DNA of 64,000 nt, from the NCBI RefSeq assembly GCF_003231305.1, contig NZ_QKVM01000029.1, forward strand, positions 1 to 64,000, written 5' to 3'. This DNA is from Pseudomonas sichuanensis. GTDB taxonomy: Bacteria; Pseudomonadota; Gammaproteobacteria; Pseudomonadales; Pseudomonadaceae. The notes below the pieces were generated by a model. That model ran no database searches and was not told the DNA's origin. It saw only the letters and a program-made list of their open reading frames with translations. Of this stretch, positions 16,951 to 25,665 are shown piece after piece. How positions within the stretch are numbered: the stretch's first letter is position 1; each line of letters starts with the position of its first letter. Made by a program: the position numbers and the translations under genes.

Positions 16951-17220
16951 TCAGTGCCTCATCCCCAACTCCGCATCATCCATCAGCGCCTTGGCCAGCG
17001 CGCTCAGGTAATACGATGCCCAGAGCAGTTGCGGCTTCTCTTCCATGATCCCGGTAATGGTCAGGTCCCGCACGCAGCCCATCAGCTCCGAGGCCTGGTC
17101 CCGCGCATGCTGGCAAGGGATGCCGGGTTCGATGCAGAACAGCGGGGCGGTCATCCCTTCGCCTTGGTAGAACTTGGTCTTGCCCACGGTGGTGCGGGGC
17201 GTGGTGTCGTCTGTGTTCAT
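16951..17220 (-). CDS. Small DUF3077-like protein
   Basis: The 89-residue protein carries segments I associate with the Pseudomonas DUF3077 family: TVGKTKFYQGEG, IEPGIPCQHARDQASELMGCVRDLT and a C-terminal helix LLWASYYLSALAKALMDDAE. GGGAGA lies 8 bases before the ATG. These proteins are of unknown function and often occur in multiple copies. It is convergent with nothing and followed by accessory DNA. Family membership was recognised by eye. Confidence 0.7.
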   Translation of the reverse strand: MNTDDTTPRTTVGKTKFYQGEGMTAPLFCIEPGIPCQHARDQASELMGCVRDLTITGIMEEKPQLLWASYYLSALAKALMDDAELGMRH

Positions 17221-17260
17221 TGCTCACTCTCCCTGAAATGATCGATGCCTGGGCAGGCCC

Positions 17261-17344
17261 TATCGCGGGTCAAGCCCGCTCCCACGGATGCAGGCATAAC
17301 CCTGCGGGCTGGGGGTGGCGTGGGAGCGGGCTTGCCCCGCGATA
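17261..17344. repeat. REP inverted pair
   Basis: TATCGCGGGTCAAGCCCGCTCCCAC-type arm at 17261-17285 and its inverted copy at 17320-17344 (core GGGAGCGGGCTTGCCCCGCG) flank a short GC-rich spacer, between the two small minus-strand genes. Confidence 0.8.
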
Positions 17345-17375
17345 GCGCCAGCTCAGGCGACACATGACCAACGGC

Positions 17376-17624
17376 CTAGTGGAACGCCCGGCGCTCCATC
17401 TGCGGCATCTGCACCTGAATCAACGCCGACTCGAGCAGCACCCGCAGCGCCTCGATCTCATGCATCAACGCCATGATCAGAATTGACGCGGGCGACTTGG
17501 GCTGCTGGACCGAAATGGCCTGATGCGCCACAGCCTGAGCGCACAGGGCGTACTCCGTGGCCTGGACGAGGGTGTCTTCGAGGGAGTGGTGGTTGTGGGG
17601 TGGATCGGGGACGATCTTTAACAT
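17376..17624 (-). CDS. Small Pseudomonas protein, DUF6124-like
   Basis: This is an 82-residue protein starting MLKIVPDPPHNHHSLED, with a later helical segment (SILIMALMHEIEALRVLLESAL). The opening KxxPDPP motif is common in small Pseudomonas proteins grouped as DUF6124. I chose the ATG at 17624, with AAGGA about 10 bases upstream, over an upstream GTG/ATG extension. Function is unknown. Family membership is tentative. Confidence 0.55.
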   Translation of the reverse strand: MLKIVPDPPHNHHSLEDTLVQATEYALCAQAVAHQAISVQQPKSPASILIMALMHEIEALRVLLESALIQVQMPQMERRAFH

Positions 17625-18123
17625 GGCATAGATCCTTTCATCGGGCTGCCATCTGCCAGCTGTCAAACTGGAGGGTGGCAGCTATACGTGGGTTGACAGA
17701 CCGGCGGACTATGCAAGTTCCGGCGCACGCAAGCGTGCCCGCACGTACAGCCGCCATAGAAGACAGCCATATGCATAATACCGTCGCGGCCTGTCAAAGC
17801 CGATCGCTGAACACCAGCGACTCGACGAGACTAGGGGCCTGCCAGGTCTACCGCAACGGAAAAAAGGCGGCAGGAGTATGTTTGGGAAATGGACTACAAG
17901 TAAGGGCTTTAATCTGATTCTTCGTGACGGGTAGCAACGTCAGCAGTTGCAGATATTGCATTGATACTGGCCGGCCCGGTAAACGCGATTCCTGTGGGAG
18001 CGGCTTTAGCCGCGAAGCAAGCGACGCGGTGACTGGCACCGGCTACGCCGGTGTTCGCGGCTAAAGCCGCTCCCACAGGGATCGCGCGTTGAGCAAGACC
18101 GTGGCTCCTGAAAGGGGCCAGTT
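17625..18123. other. 499-bp intergenic stretch
   Basis: No convincing gene is present. The stretch contains a GCTGCCA (17645) / TGGCAGC (17676) inverted repeat enclosing CCAG/CTGG upstream of the 82-residue gene, a moderately AT-richer block (about 17700-17960) without an obvious ribosome site, and the REP pair at 17991-18080. Confidence 0.5.
17991..18080. repeat. REP inverted pair downstream of nppD
   Basis: CCTGTGGGAGCGGCTTTAGC at 17991-18010 and the inverted GCTAAAGCCGCTCCCACAGG near 18060-18079 enclose an ACCGGC-TAC-GCCGGT hairpin. This is a variant REP core with GGCTTTAGCC instead of GGGCTTGCCCC. Confidence 0.8.
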
Positions 18124-19734
18124 TCAGGCAATCGATGTTGTGCCCAAAAACGCAGCCTCCAACAACTGCCGCGTATACCCATGCTTGGGCTCATTAAAGA
18201 TCGCCCGCGCATCCCCCTGTTCCACCACCTGCCCATGCTTGATCACCATCAACTGGTGACTCAACGCTTTCACCACCGCCAGGTCGTGACTGATAAACAG
18301 GTACGTCAGGTTGTACTTGACCTGCAATTTCCGAAGTAATTCCACCACCTGCCGCTGCACTGTTCGGTCCAGCGCCGACGTCGGCTCATCCAGCAAAATC
18401 AGCGCCGGCTTCAACACCAACGCCCGAGCAATCGCAATCCGCTGCCGCTGCCCGCCAGAGAACTCATGGGGATACCGATGCCGCGTTCTAGGATCCAGCC
18501 CTACTTCCTCCAGCGCCGCCACAATCGCCGCTTCCTGCTCGGCCGGCGTGCCGATCTTGTGAATCCGCAACCCCTCGCCAACGATATCCGCCACGCACAT
18601 GCGCGGGCTCAGGCTGCCAAAGGGGTCCTGGAACACCACCTGCATTTCCCGGCGCAGCGGCCGCACTTCCTTCTGGTTCAACCCTTCCAGGTTCTGCCCA
18701 TGGAAGCGAATGCCGCCCTGGCTGGAGATCAACCGCAAGATGGCCAAGCCCAGGGTGGACTTGCCGGAGCCACTCTCGCCAACGATGCCCAGGGTCTGCC
18801 CCTGGGGCAGGCTGAAGTTCACCCCATCCACCGCCTTCACATGGTCCACGGTGCGGCGCAGCAGCCCCTTCTTGATCGGGAACCACACCTTCAAGTCCTT
18901 CACCTCCAGCAACGGCGCCCCTTCGGCGTTCGCTGCCGGCGCGCCGCTGGGTTCGGCATTGATCAGCATCTGCGTATACGGATGCTGCGGCTTGCTGAAC
19001 AGCGTGGCGCAATCGGCCTGCTCGACGATCTTGCCGCACTGCATCACGCACACGCGGTTGGCGATGCGGCGCACCAGGTTGAGGTCGTGGCTGATCAGCA
19101 GCAAGGCCATGCCCAGACGCGCCTGCAACTCCTTGAGCAGGTCGAGGATCTTCAACTGCACGGTCACGTCGAGCGCCGTGGTGGGCTCGTCGGCAATCAG
19201 CAGTTCGGGTTCGTTGGCCAGGGCCATGGCAATCATCACGCGCTGGCGCTGGCCGCCGGACAGCTCGTGGGGCAGGGCCTTCAAGCGCTTGCGCGGCTCG
19301 GGGATACCGACCAGTTCCAGCAGCTCCAGGGTGCGCGCAGTGGCTTGCTTGCCAGTGAGGCCTTTGTGCAGCAGGAGGATTTCGTTGATCTGCTTTTCGA
19401 TGCTGTGCAGCGGGTTCAGCGAGGTCATCGGCTCCTGGAAGATCATCGCGATGCGGTCGCCGCGGATGCGCTGCATGGGCTTTTCGCCCAGGTGCAGCAG
19501 GTCCTTGCCGCCGTACTGGATGCTGCCGGACGGATGCCGGGCCAGGGGGTAGGGCAGCAGGCGCAGGATCGAGTGGGCGGTGACGGACTTGCCCGAGCCG
19601 CTCTCGCCCACCAGGGCCAGGGTTTCGCCTTTGCGGATGTCGAAGCTGATGCCATCGACCACGCGGTTGACCTGGTCGCCGGTAACGAATTCCACGGCCA
19701 GGTCGCGCACTTCGATCAGGGTGTCTTGGCTCAT
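18124..19734 (-). CDS. nppD: NppD/YejF-type ABC transporter ATPase (two fused cassettes)
   Basis: The 536-residue protein has two complete ABC ATPase modules. The first has Walker A GESGSGKS at 43-50, signature LSGGQRQRV and Walker B LLIADEPTTALD. The second repeats GESGSGKS, FSGGQRQRI and LILLDEPTSALD. It powers uptake of microcin C/peptidyl-nucleoside-like peptides in the YejABEF and NppABCD systems. I chose the ATG at 19734 with AAGGAA upstream. It overlaps or abuts the permease gene, completing a five-gene transporter operon. Confidence 0.92.
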   Translation of the reverse strand: MSQDTLIEVRDLAVEFVTGDQVNRVVDGISFDIRKGETLALVGESGSGKSVTAHSILRLLPYPLARHPSGSIQYGGKDLLHLGEKPMQRIRGDRIAMIFQEPMTSLNPLHSIEKQINEILLLHKGLTGKQATARTLELLELVGIPEPRKRLKALPHELSGGQRQRVMIAMALANEPELLIADEPTTALDVTVQLKILDLLKELQARLGMALLLISHDLNLVRRIANRVCVMQCGKIVEQADCATLFSKPQHPYTQMLINAEPSGAPAANAEGAPLLEVKDLKVWFPIKKGLLRRTVDHVKAVDGVNFSLPQGQTLGIVGESGSGKSTLGLAILRLISSQGGIRFHGQNLEGLNQKEVRPLRREMQVVFQDPFGSLSPRMCVADIVGEGLRIHKIGTPAEQEAAIVAALEEVGLDPRTRHRYPHEFSGGQRQRIAIARALVLKPALILLDEPTSALDRTVQRQVVELLRKLQVKYNLTYLFISHDLAVVKALSHQLMVIKHGQVVEQGDARAIFNEPKHGYTRQLLEAAFLGTTSIA

Positions 19735-19735
19735 G

Positions 19736-20755
19736 TCATTTCCTTGGGTCGAAGGCATCGCGGGCGGACTCGCCGATGAACACCAGCAGGCTCAGCATCA
19801 CCGCCAGCACGGCGAAGGCGCTGATGCCCAGCCACGGCGCTTGCAGGTTGGACTTGCCCTGGGCCACCAGCTCGCCCAGCGACGGCGAGCCGGCGGGCAG
19901 GCCGAAGCCGAGGAAGTCGAGGGCGGTGAGGGTGCCGATGGCGCCGGTGAGGATGAACGGCATGAAGGTCATGGTCGAGATCATGGCGTTGGGCAGGATG
20001 TGCCGGTACATGATCGGGCCGTTGCGCATCCCCAGGGCGCGGGCGGCGCGCACGTACTCGAGGTTGCGGCCCCGCAGGAACTCGGCGCGCACCACGTCCA
20101 CCAGGCTCATCCACGAGAACAGCAGCATGATGCCCAGCAGCCACCAGAAGTTGGGCTGCACGAAGCTGGCGAGGATGATCAGCAGATAGAGCACCGGCAG
20201 GCCGGACCAGATCTCCAGGAAACGCTGGCCGGCCAGGTCGACCCAACCGCCGTAAAAACCCTGCAGGGCGCCGGCGATGACGCCGACGATAGAGCTGGCG
20301 AGGGTCAGGGTCAGGGCGAACAGCACCGAGATGCGAAAACCGTAGATCACCCGGGCCAGCACGTCGCGGCCCTGGTCGTCGGTGCCCAGCAGGTTGTCGG
20401 CCGAGGGCGGCGCGGGGGCGGGCACCTTGAGGTCGTAGTTGATGCTCTGGTAGCTGAACGGGATCGGCGCCCACAGCACGAAGGCGTCTTTCTTGGCCAG
20501 CAGCTCGCGGATGTACGGGCTCTTGTAGTTGGCCTCCAGCGGGAACTCACCGCCGAAGGTGGTCTCTGGGTAGCGCTTGAAGGCGGGGAAGTACCACTGC
20601 CCGTCGTAGCGCACCGCCACCGGTTTGTCGTTGGCGATCAGCTCGGCGCCCAGGCTCAGGCCGAACAGCACCACGAAGATCCACAGCGACCACCAGCCAC
20701 GGCGGTTGGCCTTGAAGCGCTCGAAGCGTCGGCGATTGAGGGGGGAGAGGGCCAT
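19736..20755 (-). CDS. nppC: NppC/YejE-type ABC permease
   Basis: This 339-residue inner-membrane permease has an N-terminal helix (GWWSLWIFVVLFGLSLGAEL), a periplasmic loop and five further helices. The EAA-type loop is FLRGRNLEYVRAARALGMRN. The YejE family specifically has the extended N-terminal loop (DKPVAVRYDGQWYFP). It pairs with NppB to form the channel of the peptide importer. It lies 1 bp before nppB's end and abuts nppD. Confidence 0.93.
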   Translation of the reverse strand: MALSPLNRRRFERFKANRRGWWSLWIFVVLFGLSLGAELIANDKPVAVRYDGQWYFPAFKRYPETTFGGEFPLEANYKSPYIRELLAKKDAFVLWAPIPFSYQSINYDLKVPAPAPPSADNLLGTDDQGRDVLARVIYGFRISVLFALTLTLASSIVGVIAGALQGFYGGWVDLAGQRFLEIWSGLPVLYLLIILASFVQPNFWWLLGIMLLFSWMSLVDVVRAEFLRGRNLEYVRAARALGMRNGPIMYRHILPNAMISTMTFMPFILTGAIGTLTALDFLGFGLPAGSPSLGELVAQGKSNLQAPWLGISAFAVLAVMLSLLVFIGESARDAFDPRK

Positions 20756-20756
20756 G

Positions 20757-21830
20757 TCAGTGCTCCCGGCTGGCGAAGTCGATACGTGGATCGACCAGGG
20801 TGTAGGTGAGGTCGCCGATCAGCTTCACCAACAGCCCCAGCAGGGTGAAGATGAACAAGGTGCCGAACACCACCGGGTAGTCGCGGTTGATTGCCGCTTC
20901 GAAGCTCATCAGGCCCAGGCCGTCGAGGCTGAAGATCACCTCGATCAACAGGGAACCGGTGAAGAAGATGCCGATGAACGCCGAGGGGAAGCCGGCGATC
21001 ACCAGCAGCATGGCGTTGCGGAACACGTGGCCGTACAGCACGCGGGTGCGGCTCAGGCCCTTGGCCTTAGCGGTGACCACGTACTGCTTGTTGATCTCGT
21101 CGAGGAAGCTGTTCTTGGTCAACAGGGTCATGGTGGCGAAGTTGCCGATCACCAGCGCGGTGATCGGCAGCACCAGGTGCCAGAAGTAGTCCAGGATCTT
21201 GCCAGTGGTGGACAGCTCGTCGAAGTTGTTGGAGGTAAGGCCGCGTAGCGGGAACCAGTCGAAGTAGCTGCCGCCGGCGAACAGCACGATCAGCAGGATG
21301 GCGAACAGGAACGCGGGGATGGCGTAGCCGACGACGATGGCCGAGCTGGTCCACACGTCGAAATGGCTGCCGTGGCGCACGGCCTTGGCGATCCCCAGCG
21401 GGATAGACACCAGGTACATGATCAGCGTGCTCCACAGGCCCAGGGAGATCGACACGGGCATCTTCTCGATGATCAGGTCGATGACCTTGGCGTCGCGGAA
21501 GAAGCTGTTGCCGAAGTCGAGCTGGGCGTAGTTCTTGACCATGATCCACAGCCGTTCGGGGGCGGACTTGTCGAAGCCGTACATGCGTTCGATCTCGGCG
21601 ATCAGGGCCGGGTCCAGGCCTTGCGCGCCGCGGTAGTTGGAACCGGCCACCGACACTTCGGCGCCGCCGCCGGCGATGCGGCTGGTAGCGCCTTCGAAGC
21701 CTTCGAGCTTGGCGATCATCTGCTCGACCGGGCCGCCGGGGGCGGCCTGGACGATGATGAAGTTGATGATCAGGATGCCGAACAGGGTGGGGATGATCAG
21801 CAGCAGGCGGCGCAGGATATAGGCCAGCAT
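20757..21830 (-). CDS. nppB: NppB/YejB-type ABC permease
   Basis: The 357-residue permease starts MLAYILRRLLLIIPTLFGI, typical of DppB/YejB proteins. It has about six helices and the loop NKQYVVTAKAKGLSRTRVLYGHVFRNA. The long periplasmic insert (residues about 45-95, EGATSRIAGGGAEVSVAGS) is a YejB feature. I chose the ATG at 21830, one base after the nppA2 stop, by homology of the start; an in-frame ATG at 21845 overlaps nppA2. GAGG lies about 8 bases upstream. Confidence 0.92.
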   Translation of the reverse strand: MLAYILRRLLLIIPTLFGILIINFIIVQAAPGGPVEQMIAKLEGFEGATSRIAGGGAEVSVAGSNYRGAQGLDPALIAEIERMYGFDKSAPERLWIMVKNYAQLDFGNSFFRDAKVIDLIIEKMPVSISLGLWSTLIMYLVSIPLGIAKAVRHGSHFDVWTSSAIVVGYAIPAFLFAILLIVLFAGGSYFDWFPLRGLTSNNFDELSTTGKILDYFWHLVLPITALVIGNFATMTLLTKNSFLDEINKQYVVTAKAKGLSRTRVLYGHVFRNAMLLVIAGFPSAFIGIFFTGSLLIEVIFSLDGLGLMSFEAAINRDYPVVFGTLFIFTLLGLLVKLIGDLTYTLVDPRIDFASREH

Positions 21831-21831
21831 G

Positions 21832-23658
21832 TCAGTTGGCCTCATCCGCAGGGGCTTTGGTCACGGCGGGGGTGACGCCTGGCTTGATCCACCAGGTGTC
21901 GATGCCGATGTCGTACCTGGGCGGCACCTGCGGGTGGCCGATGTGGTTCCAATACGCCACGCGCCAGGTCTTGATGTGCCAGTTGGGGATCACGTAGTAA
22001 CCCCACAGCAGCACGCGGTCGAGGGCGCGGGTGTGGTCGATCAGGCTCTGGCGCGAATCGGCGTTGATCAACTGTTCCACCAGCTGGTCGATGGCAGGGT
22101 CGCGCAGGCCGATGAAGTTGCGGCTGCCGGGGTTGTCGGCGGCGGCGCTGGACCAGTATTCGCGTTGCTCGTTGCCGGGCGAATTGGATTGCGAGAAACC
22201 GCCGACGATCATGTCGTAGTCGCGCGAGCGCAGGCGGTTGATGTACTGCGAAACGTCGACGCGGCGGATGTTCAGCTCGATGCCGAGGTCGGCGAGGCTG
22301 CGCTTGAACGGCAGCAGGATGCGCTCGAACTGGGTCTGGGCCAGCAGGAACTCGATGACCAGCGGCTTGCCGTCCTTGTCGACCATCTTGTCGTCGACGA
22401 TTTTCCAGCCGGCCTCCTGCAACAGCTTGTAGGCCTGGCGCTGCTGTTCGCGGATCATGCCGCTGCCGTCGGTGATGGGGTTGTGGAAGGCCTCGCTGAA
22501 CACTTGATCGGGAACTTTGCCGCGCAGCGGTTCGAGGATTTTCAGCTCGGCCGGGGAGGGCAAGCCCTGGGCGGCCATATCGGAGTTTTCGAAGTAGCTG
22601 CCGGTACGCAGGTAGGCGCCGTTGAACAGCTGCTTGTTGGTCCACTCGAAGTCCAGCAGCAGGCTCAGCGCCTGGCGCACCCGCACATCCTGGAACACCG
22701 GCTTGCGCAGGTTGAAGATGAAGCCTTGCATGCCGACGGGGGTGCCGTTGGGCAGCTCTTCCTTGATCAGCCGGCCATCACGCACGGCGGGCACATCGTA
22801 GGCGGTGGCCCAGTTCTTCGCGCTGACTTCCAGGCCGTAGTCGAACTGGCCGGCCTTGAGCGCTTCGAGGGCGACGGTGTTGTCGCGGTAGGAGTCGAAG
22901 GTCATCACGTCGAAGTTGTAGAAGCCGCGGTTGATCGGCAGGTCCTTGGCCCAGTAGTCCTTGACCCGCTCGTAGCGGATCGAACGACCGGCCTTCACGT
23001 CGGCGACCTTGTAGGGGCCGCTGCCCAAGGGGATTTCCAGGTTGCCGCGGTTGAAGTCGCGGTTTGCATACCAGTGCTTGGGCAGCACCGGCAGTTGGCC
23101 GAGGATCAGCGGCAGCTCGCGGTTGTTGGTGTGCTTGAACTTGAACAGCACCTTGAGCGGGTCTTCGGCGACCACCTCGGCGACGTCGGCGTAGTACTGG
23201 CGGTACAGCGGCGCGCCGTCCTTGATCAGGGCGTTGAAGGTGAACACCACGTCTTCGGCGCGCATCGGGTGGCCGTCGTGGAAGCGCGCTTCGGGGCGCA
23301 GGTAGAAGCGTACCCAGCTGTTGTCGGGGGCTTTCTCGATCTTGCCGGCCACCAGGCCGTACTCGGTGAAGGGTTCGTCCAGGCTCTGGCGCATCAGGGT
23401 GTCGTAGATGCTGCCGACGTTGTCGGCGGGCACGCCCTTGTTGATGAACGGGTTGAGGCTGTCGAAGCCGCCGAAGCTGGACTGGCGGAACGTGCCACCC
23501 TTGGGCGCATCCGGGTTGACGAAGTCGAAGTGCTTGAAGTTGGCCGGGTATTTCGGCGCTTCGTCATACAGGGTCAGGGCGTGTTGCGGGGCGGCCATGG
23601 CCGGGAGCGTAAGGCAGGCCAGCAGCAGGCTGCAGGCCAGGCGCAGGGTCGGGGTCAT
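21832..23658 (-). CDS. nppA2: Periplasmic peptide-binding protein NppA2/YejA-like
   Basis: This is a 608-residue family-5 extracellular solute-binding protein with a signal peptide (MTPTLRLACSLLLACLTLPAMA). Family features include YPANFKHFDFVNPDAPKGG near the N-terminus, RPEARFHDG, LPLGSGPYKV-like strands and the C-terminal HIGHPQVPPRYDIGIDTWW. It delivers oligopeptide-like substrates to NppBC. The ATG at 23658 overlaps the upstream paralogue stop by 4 bp. Confidence 0.92.
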   Translation of the reverse strand: MTPTLRLACSLLLACLTLPAMAAPQHALTLYDEAPKYPANFKHFDFVNPDAPKGGTFRQSSFGGFDSLNPFINKGVPADNVGSIYDTLMRQSLDEPFTEYGLVAGKIEKAPDNSWVRFYLRPEARFHDGHPMRAEDVVFTFNALIKDGAPLYRQYYADVAEVVAEDPLKVLFKFKHTNNRELPLILGQLPVLPKHWYANRDFNRGNLEIPLGSGPYKVADVKAGRSIRYERVKDYWAKDLPINRGFYNFDVMTFDSYRDNTVALEALKAGQFDYGLEVSAKNWATAYDVPAVRDGRLIKEELPNGTPVGMQGFIFNLRKPVFQDVRVRQALSLLLDFEWTNKQLFNGAYLRTGSYFENSDMAAQGLPSPAELKILEPLRGKVPDQVFSEAFHNPITDGSGMIREQQRQAYKLLQEAGWKIVDDKMVDKDGKPLVIEFLLAQTQFERILLPFKRSLADLGIELNIRRVDVSQYINRLRSRDYDMIVGGFSQSNSPGNEQREYWSSAAADNPGSRNFIGLRDPAIDQLVEQLINADSRQSLIDHTRALDRVLLWGYYVIPNWHIKTWRVAYWNHIGHPQVPPRYDIGIDTWWIKPGVTPAVTKAPADEAN

Positions 23659-25487
23659 TTGGCTTTCTCCGAAGTCTTCTTGATCCACCAGCTGTTCAGC
23701 CCGAGGGTGTAGGGCGGCGTGGTGACGAAGGCCAGCCGGTTGCGGTAGGCCAGGCGATGGTTGTCCAGGTACCAGTTGGGGATCATGTAGTACTGCCATG
23801 AGAGCACGCGGTCCAGGGCCCGGGCGGCGGCGATCTGGTCATCGCGGGTGCGGGCGGCGAGCAGGGTGTCGAGCAGGTGGTCGACCACCGGGTCCTTCAC
23901 GCCAGCATAGTTCTTGCTGCCCTTGGTCGCGGCCTGGCTTGAATGGAAGTACAGCCACTGCTCGAGGCCGGGGCTCAGGGTCTGGTTAAGGGTCATCAGG
24001 ATCATGTCGAAATCGAACTGGTCGAGCCGTTGTTTGTACTGGGCGCGGTCGACGGTGCGCAAGCGCGCATCGATGCCGATGCTGGCCAGATTTTCGACAT
24101 AAGGTTGCAGGATACGTTCGAGGTTCGGGTTCACCAGCAGCAGTTCCATGCGCAACTGCTGGCCCTTGCTGTCCACCAGGCGCTGGCCGTTGAGCTTCCA
24201 GCCGGCCTGGGCGAACAGATCGAGGGCCTGGCGCAGGGTCTGGCGGCTGATGCCACGGCCATCGGTGTGGCTCACCTGGTAGGGCTCGGTGAACAGTTTC
24301 TCCGGCAGCTGGTCGCGGAACGGCTTGAGCAGCAGCCACTCCTTGCCGGTGGGCAGGCCGCTGGCGGCGAACTCGCTGTTGGGGTAGTAGCTGGTGGCGC
24401 GGCGGTAGGCGCTGCTGAACAACGCGCGGTTGGTCCACTCGAAGTCCAGCATCAGGCCCAGCGCCTGGCGTACCCGGGGGTCGCCGAAGGTGGCGCGGCG
24501 GCTGTTCATGAACAGGCCCTGGGTTTGCGTGGGGATCTGGTGCGGGATCTGCGCCTTGATCACCTGGCCCCGGCGCACGGCGGGGAAGTTGTAGCCGTTG
24601 GCCCAGTTCTTGGCCTGGTGCTCGATATAGATGTCGAACTCGCCGGCCTTGAACGCTTCGAAGGCCACGGTGGCGTCGCGGTAGAACTCGTATTCGACGC
24701 GCTTGAAGTTGTACTTGCCGCGGTTGACCGCCAGGTCCTTGCCCCAGTAGTCCTTCACCCGCTCGAACACCAGGCGCCGGCCAGGCTGCACTTCGGTAAT
24801 GCGGTACGGGCCGCTGCCCAGCGGTGGCTCGAAGGTGGTGGCCTTGAAGTCGCGGTTTTGCCAGTAATGCTTGGGCAGCACCGGCATCTCGCCCAGGCGC
24901 AGGATCAGCAGCGGGTTGCCGGCGCGCTTGAACACGAAGCGGATGCGCAAGGGGCCGAGGATGTCGACGCGCTGCACTTCCTGCAGGTTGGTGCGATAGA
25001 TCGGGTGGCCATCCTTGAGCAGGGTGCGGTAGCTGAAGGCGACGTCGGCCGAGGTGATCGGCGTGCCGTCGTGAAAGCGGGCCTCGGGGCGCAGGTTGAA
25101 CACCACCCAGCTGCGGTCCTCGCTGTACTCGACGCTGCGGGCGATCAGGCCGTAGCTTGACGTGGGTTCGTCGCCGGAGGGGTCGTACATGCCGGTGCCG
25201 ACCATCAGTGGCTCGTTGAGCTCGCTGATGCCGTATTGCAGGAAGTTGGGCGTGGTGACCGGGCTCGAGCCCTTGAAGGTATAGGGGTTGAGCGTGTCGA
25301 AGGTGCCGAACGCCATGGCCCGCAAGGTGCCGCCTTTAGGGGCTTGCGGGTTGACCCAGTCGAAGTGGGTGAAGGTGGCCGGGTACTTGAGCGTGCCGAA
25401 CTGCGCGTATCCGTGGCTTTCGCTCACCATCGCGACGGCGGGGAAGCTCAAGGCCAGGCTGAGGGACAGCAGGAGGGGACGTATCAA
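23655..25487 (-). CDS. nppA1: Periplasmic peptide-binding protein NppA1/YejA-like
   Basis: The 610-residue solute-binding protein is paralogous to the next gene. It has a signal peptide (MIRPLLLSLSLALSFPAVA), YPATFTHFDWVNPQAPKGG, RPEARFHDGTPITSADVAFSY and a C-terminal TLGLNSWWIKK. It is the first gene of the five-gene operon. Two tandem binding proteins are characteristic of the P. aeruginosa NppA1A2BCD importer, reported to take up peptidyl nucleoside antibiotics. Substrate here is inferred from that family. Confidence 0.92.
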   Translation of the reverse strand: MIRPLLLSLSLALSFPAVAMVSESHGYAQFGTLKYPATFTHFDWVNPQAPKGGTLRAMAFGTFDTLNPYTFKGSSPVTTPNFLQYGISELNEPLMVGTGMYDPSGDEPTSSYGLIARSVEYSEDRSWVVFNLRPEARFHDGTPITSADVAFSYRTLLKDGHPIYRTNLQEVQRVDILGPLRIRFVFKRAGNPLLILRLGEMPVLPKHYWQNRDFKATTFEPPLGSGPYRITEVQPGRRLVFERVKDYWGKDLAVNRGKYNFKRVEYEFYRDATVAFEAFKAGEFDIYIEHQAKNWANGYNFPAVRRGQVIKAQIPHQIPTQTQGLFMNSRRATFGDPRVRQALGLMLDFEWTNRALFSSAYRRATSYYPNSEFAASGLPTGKEWLLLKPFRDQLPEKLFTEPYQVSHTDGRGISRQTLRQALDLFAQAGWKLNGQRLVDSKGQQLRMELLLVNPNLERILQPYVENLASIGIDARLRTVDRAQYKQRLDQFDFDMILMTLNQTLSPGLEQWLYFHSSQAATKGSKNYAGVKDPVVDHLLDTLLAARTRDDQIAAARALDRVLSWQYYMIPNWYLDNHRLAYRNRLAFVTTPPYTLGLNSWWIKKTSEKAK

Positions 25488-25593
25488 ATCGGCATCCGAT
25501 CCAGAAGGCGTTGGGCTTTGGTCGGGGTACAGTAACAGCTTGTCTGGAATGGAAAAAGGGTACGGCGCGGGGCTTTGCTTCAGCCTTCAAAGC

Positions 25594-25659
25594 ATCGCGG
25601 GGCAAGCCCGCTCCCACGCCAGGTCGCGATCGGCGTGGGAGCGGGCTTGCCCCGCGATT
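25594..25659. repeat. REP inverted pair between nppA1 and mltD
   Basis: ATCGCGGGGCAAGCCCGCTC and its inverted copy flank a spacer of about 16 bp. The element follows the mltD stop (25666) in transcription order. Confidence 0.85.
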
Positions 25660-25665
25660 GAGCTG

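Noticed and set aside
21829..23712. Plus-strand open frame of 627 codons opposite nppA2, and similar frames opposite nppA1 and mltD
   Set aside because: Composition is that of an antisense frame (Val/Gly/His/Gln-rich), without motifs, while the minus strand encodes clear solute-binding proteins and MltD.
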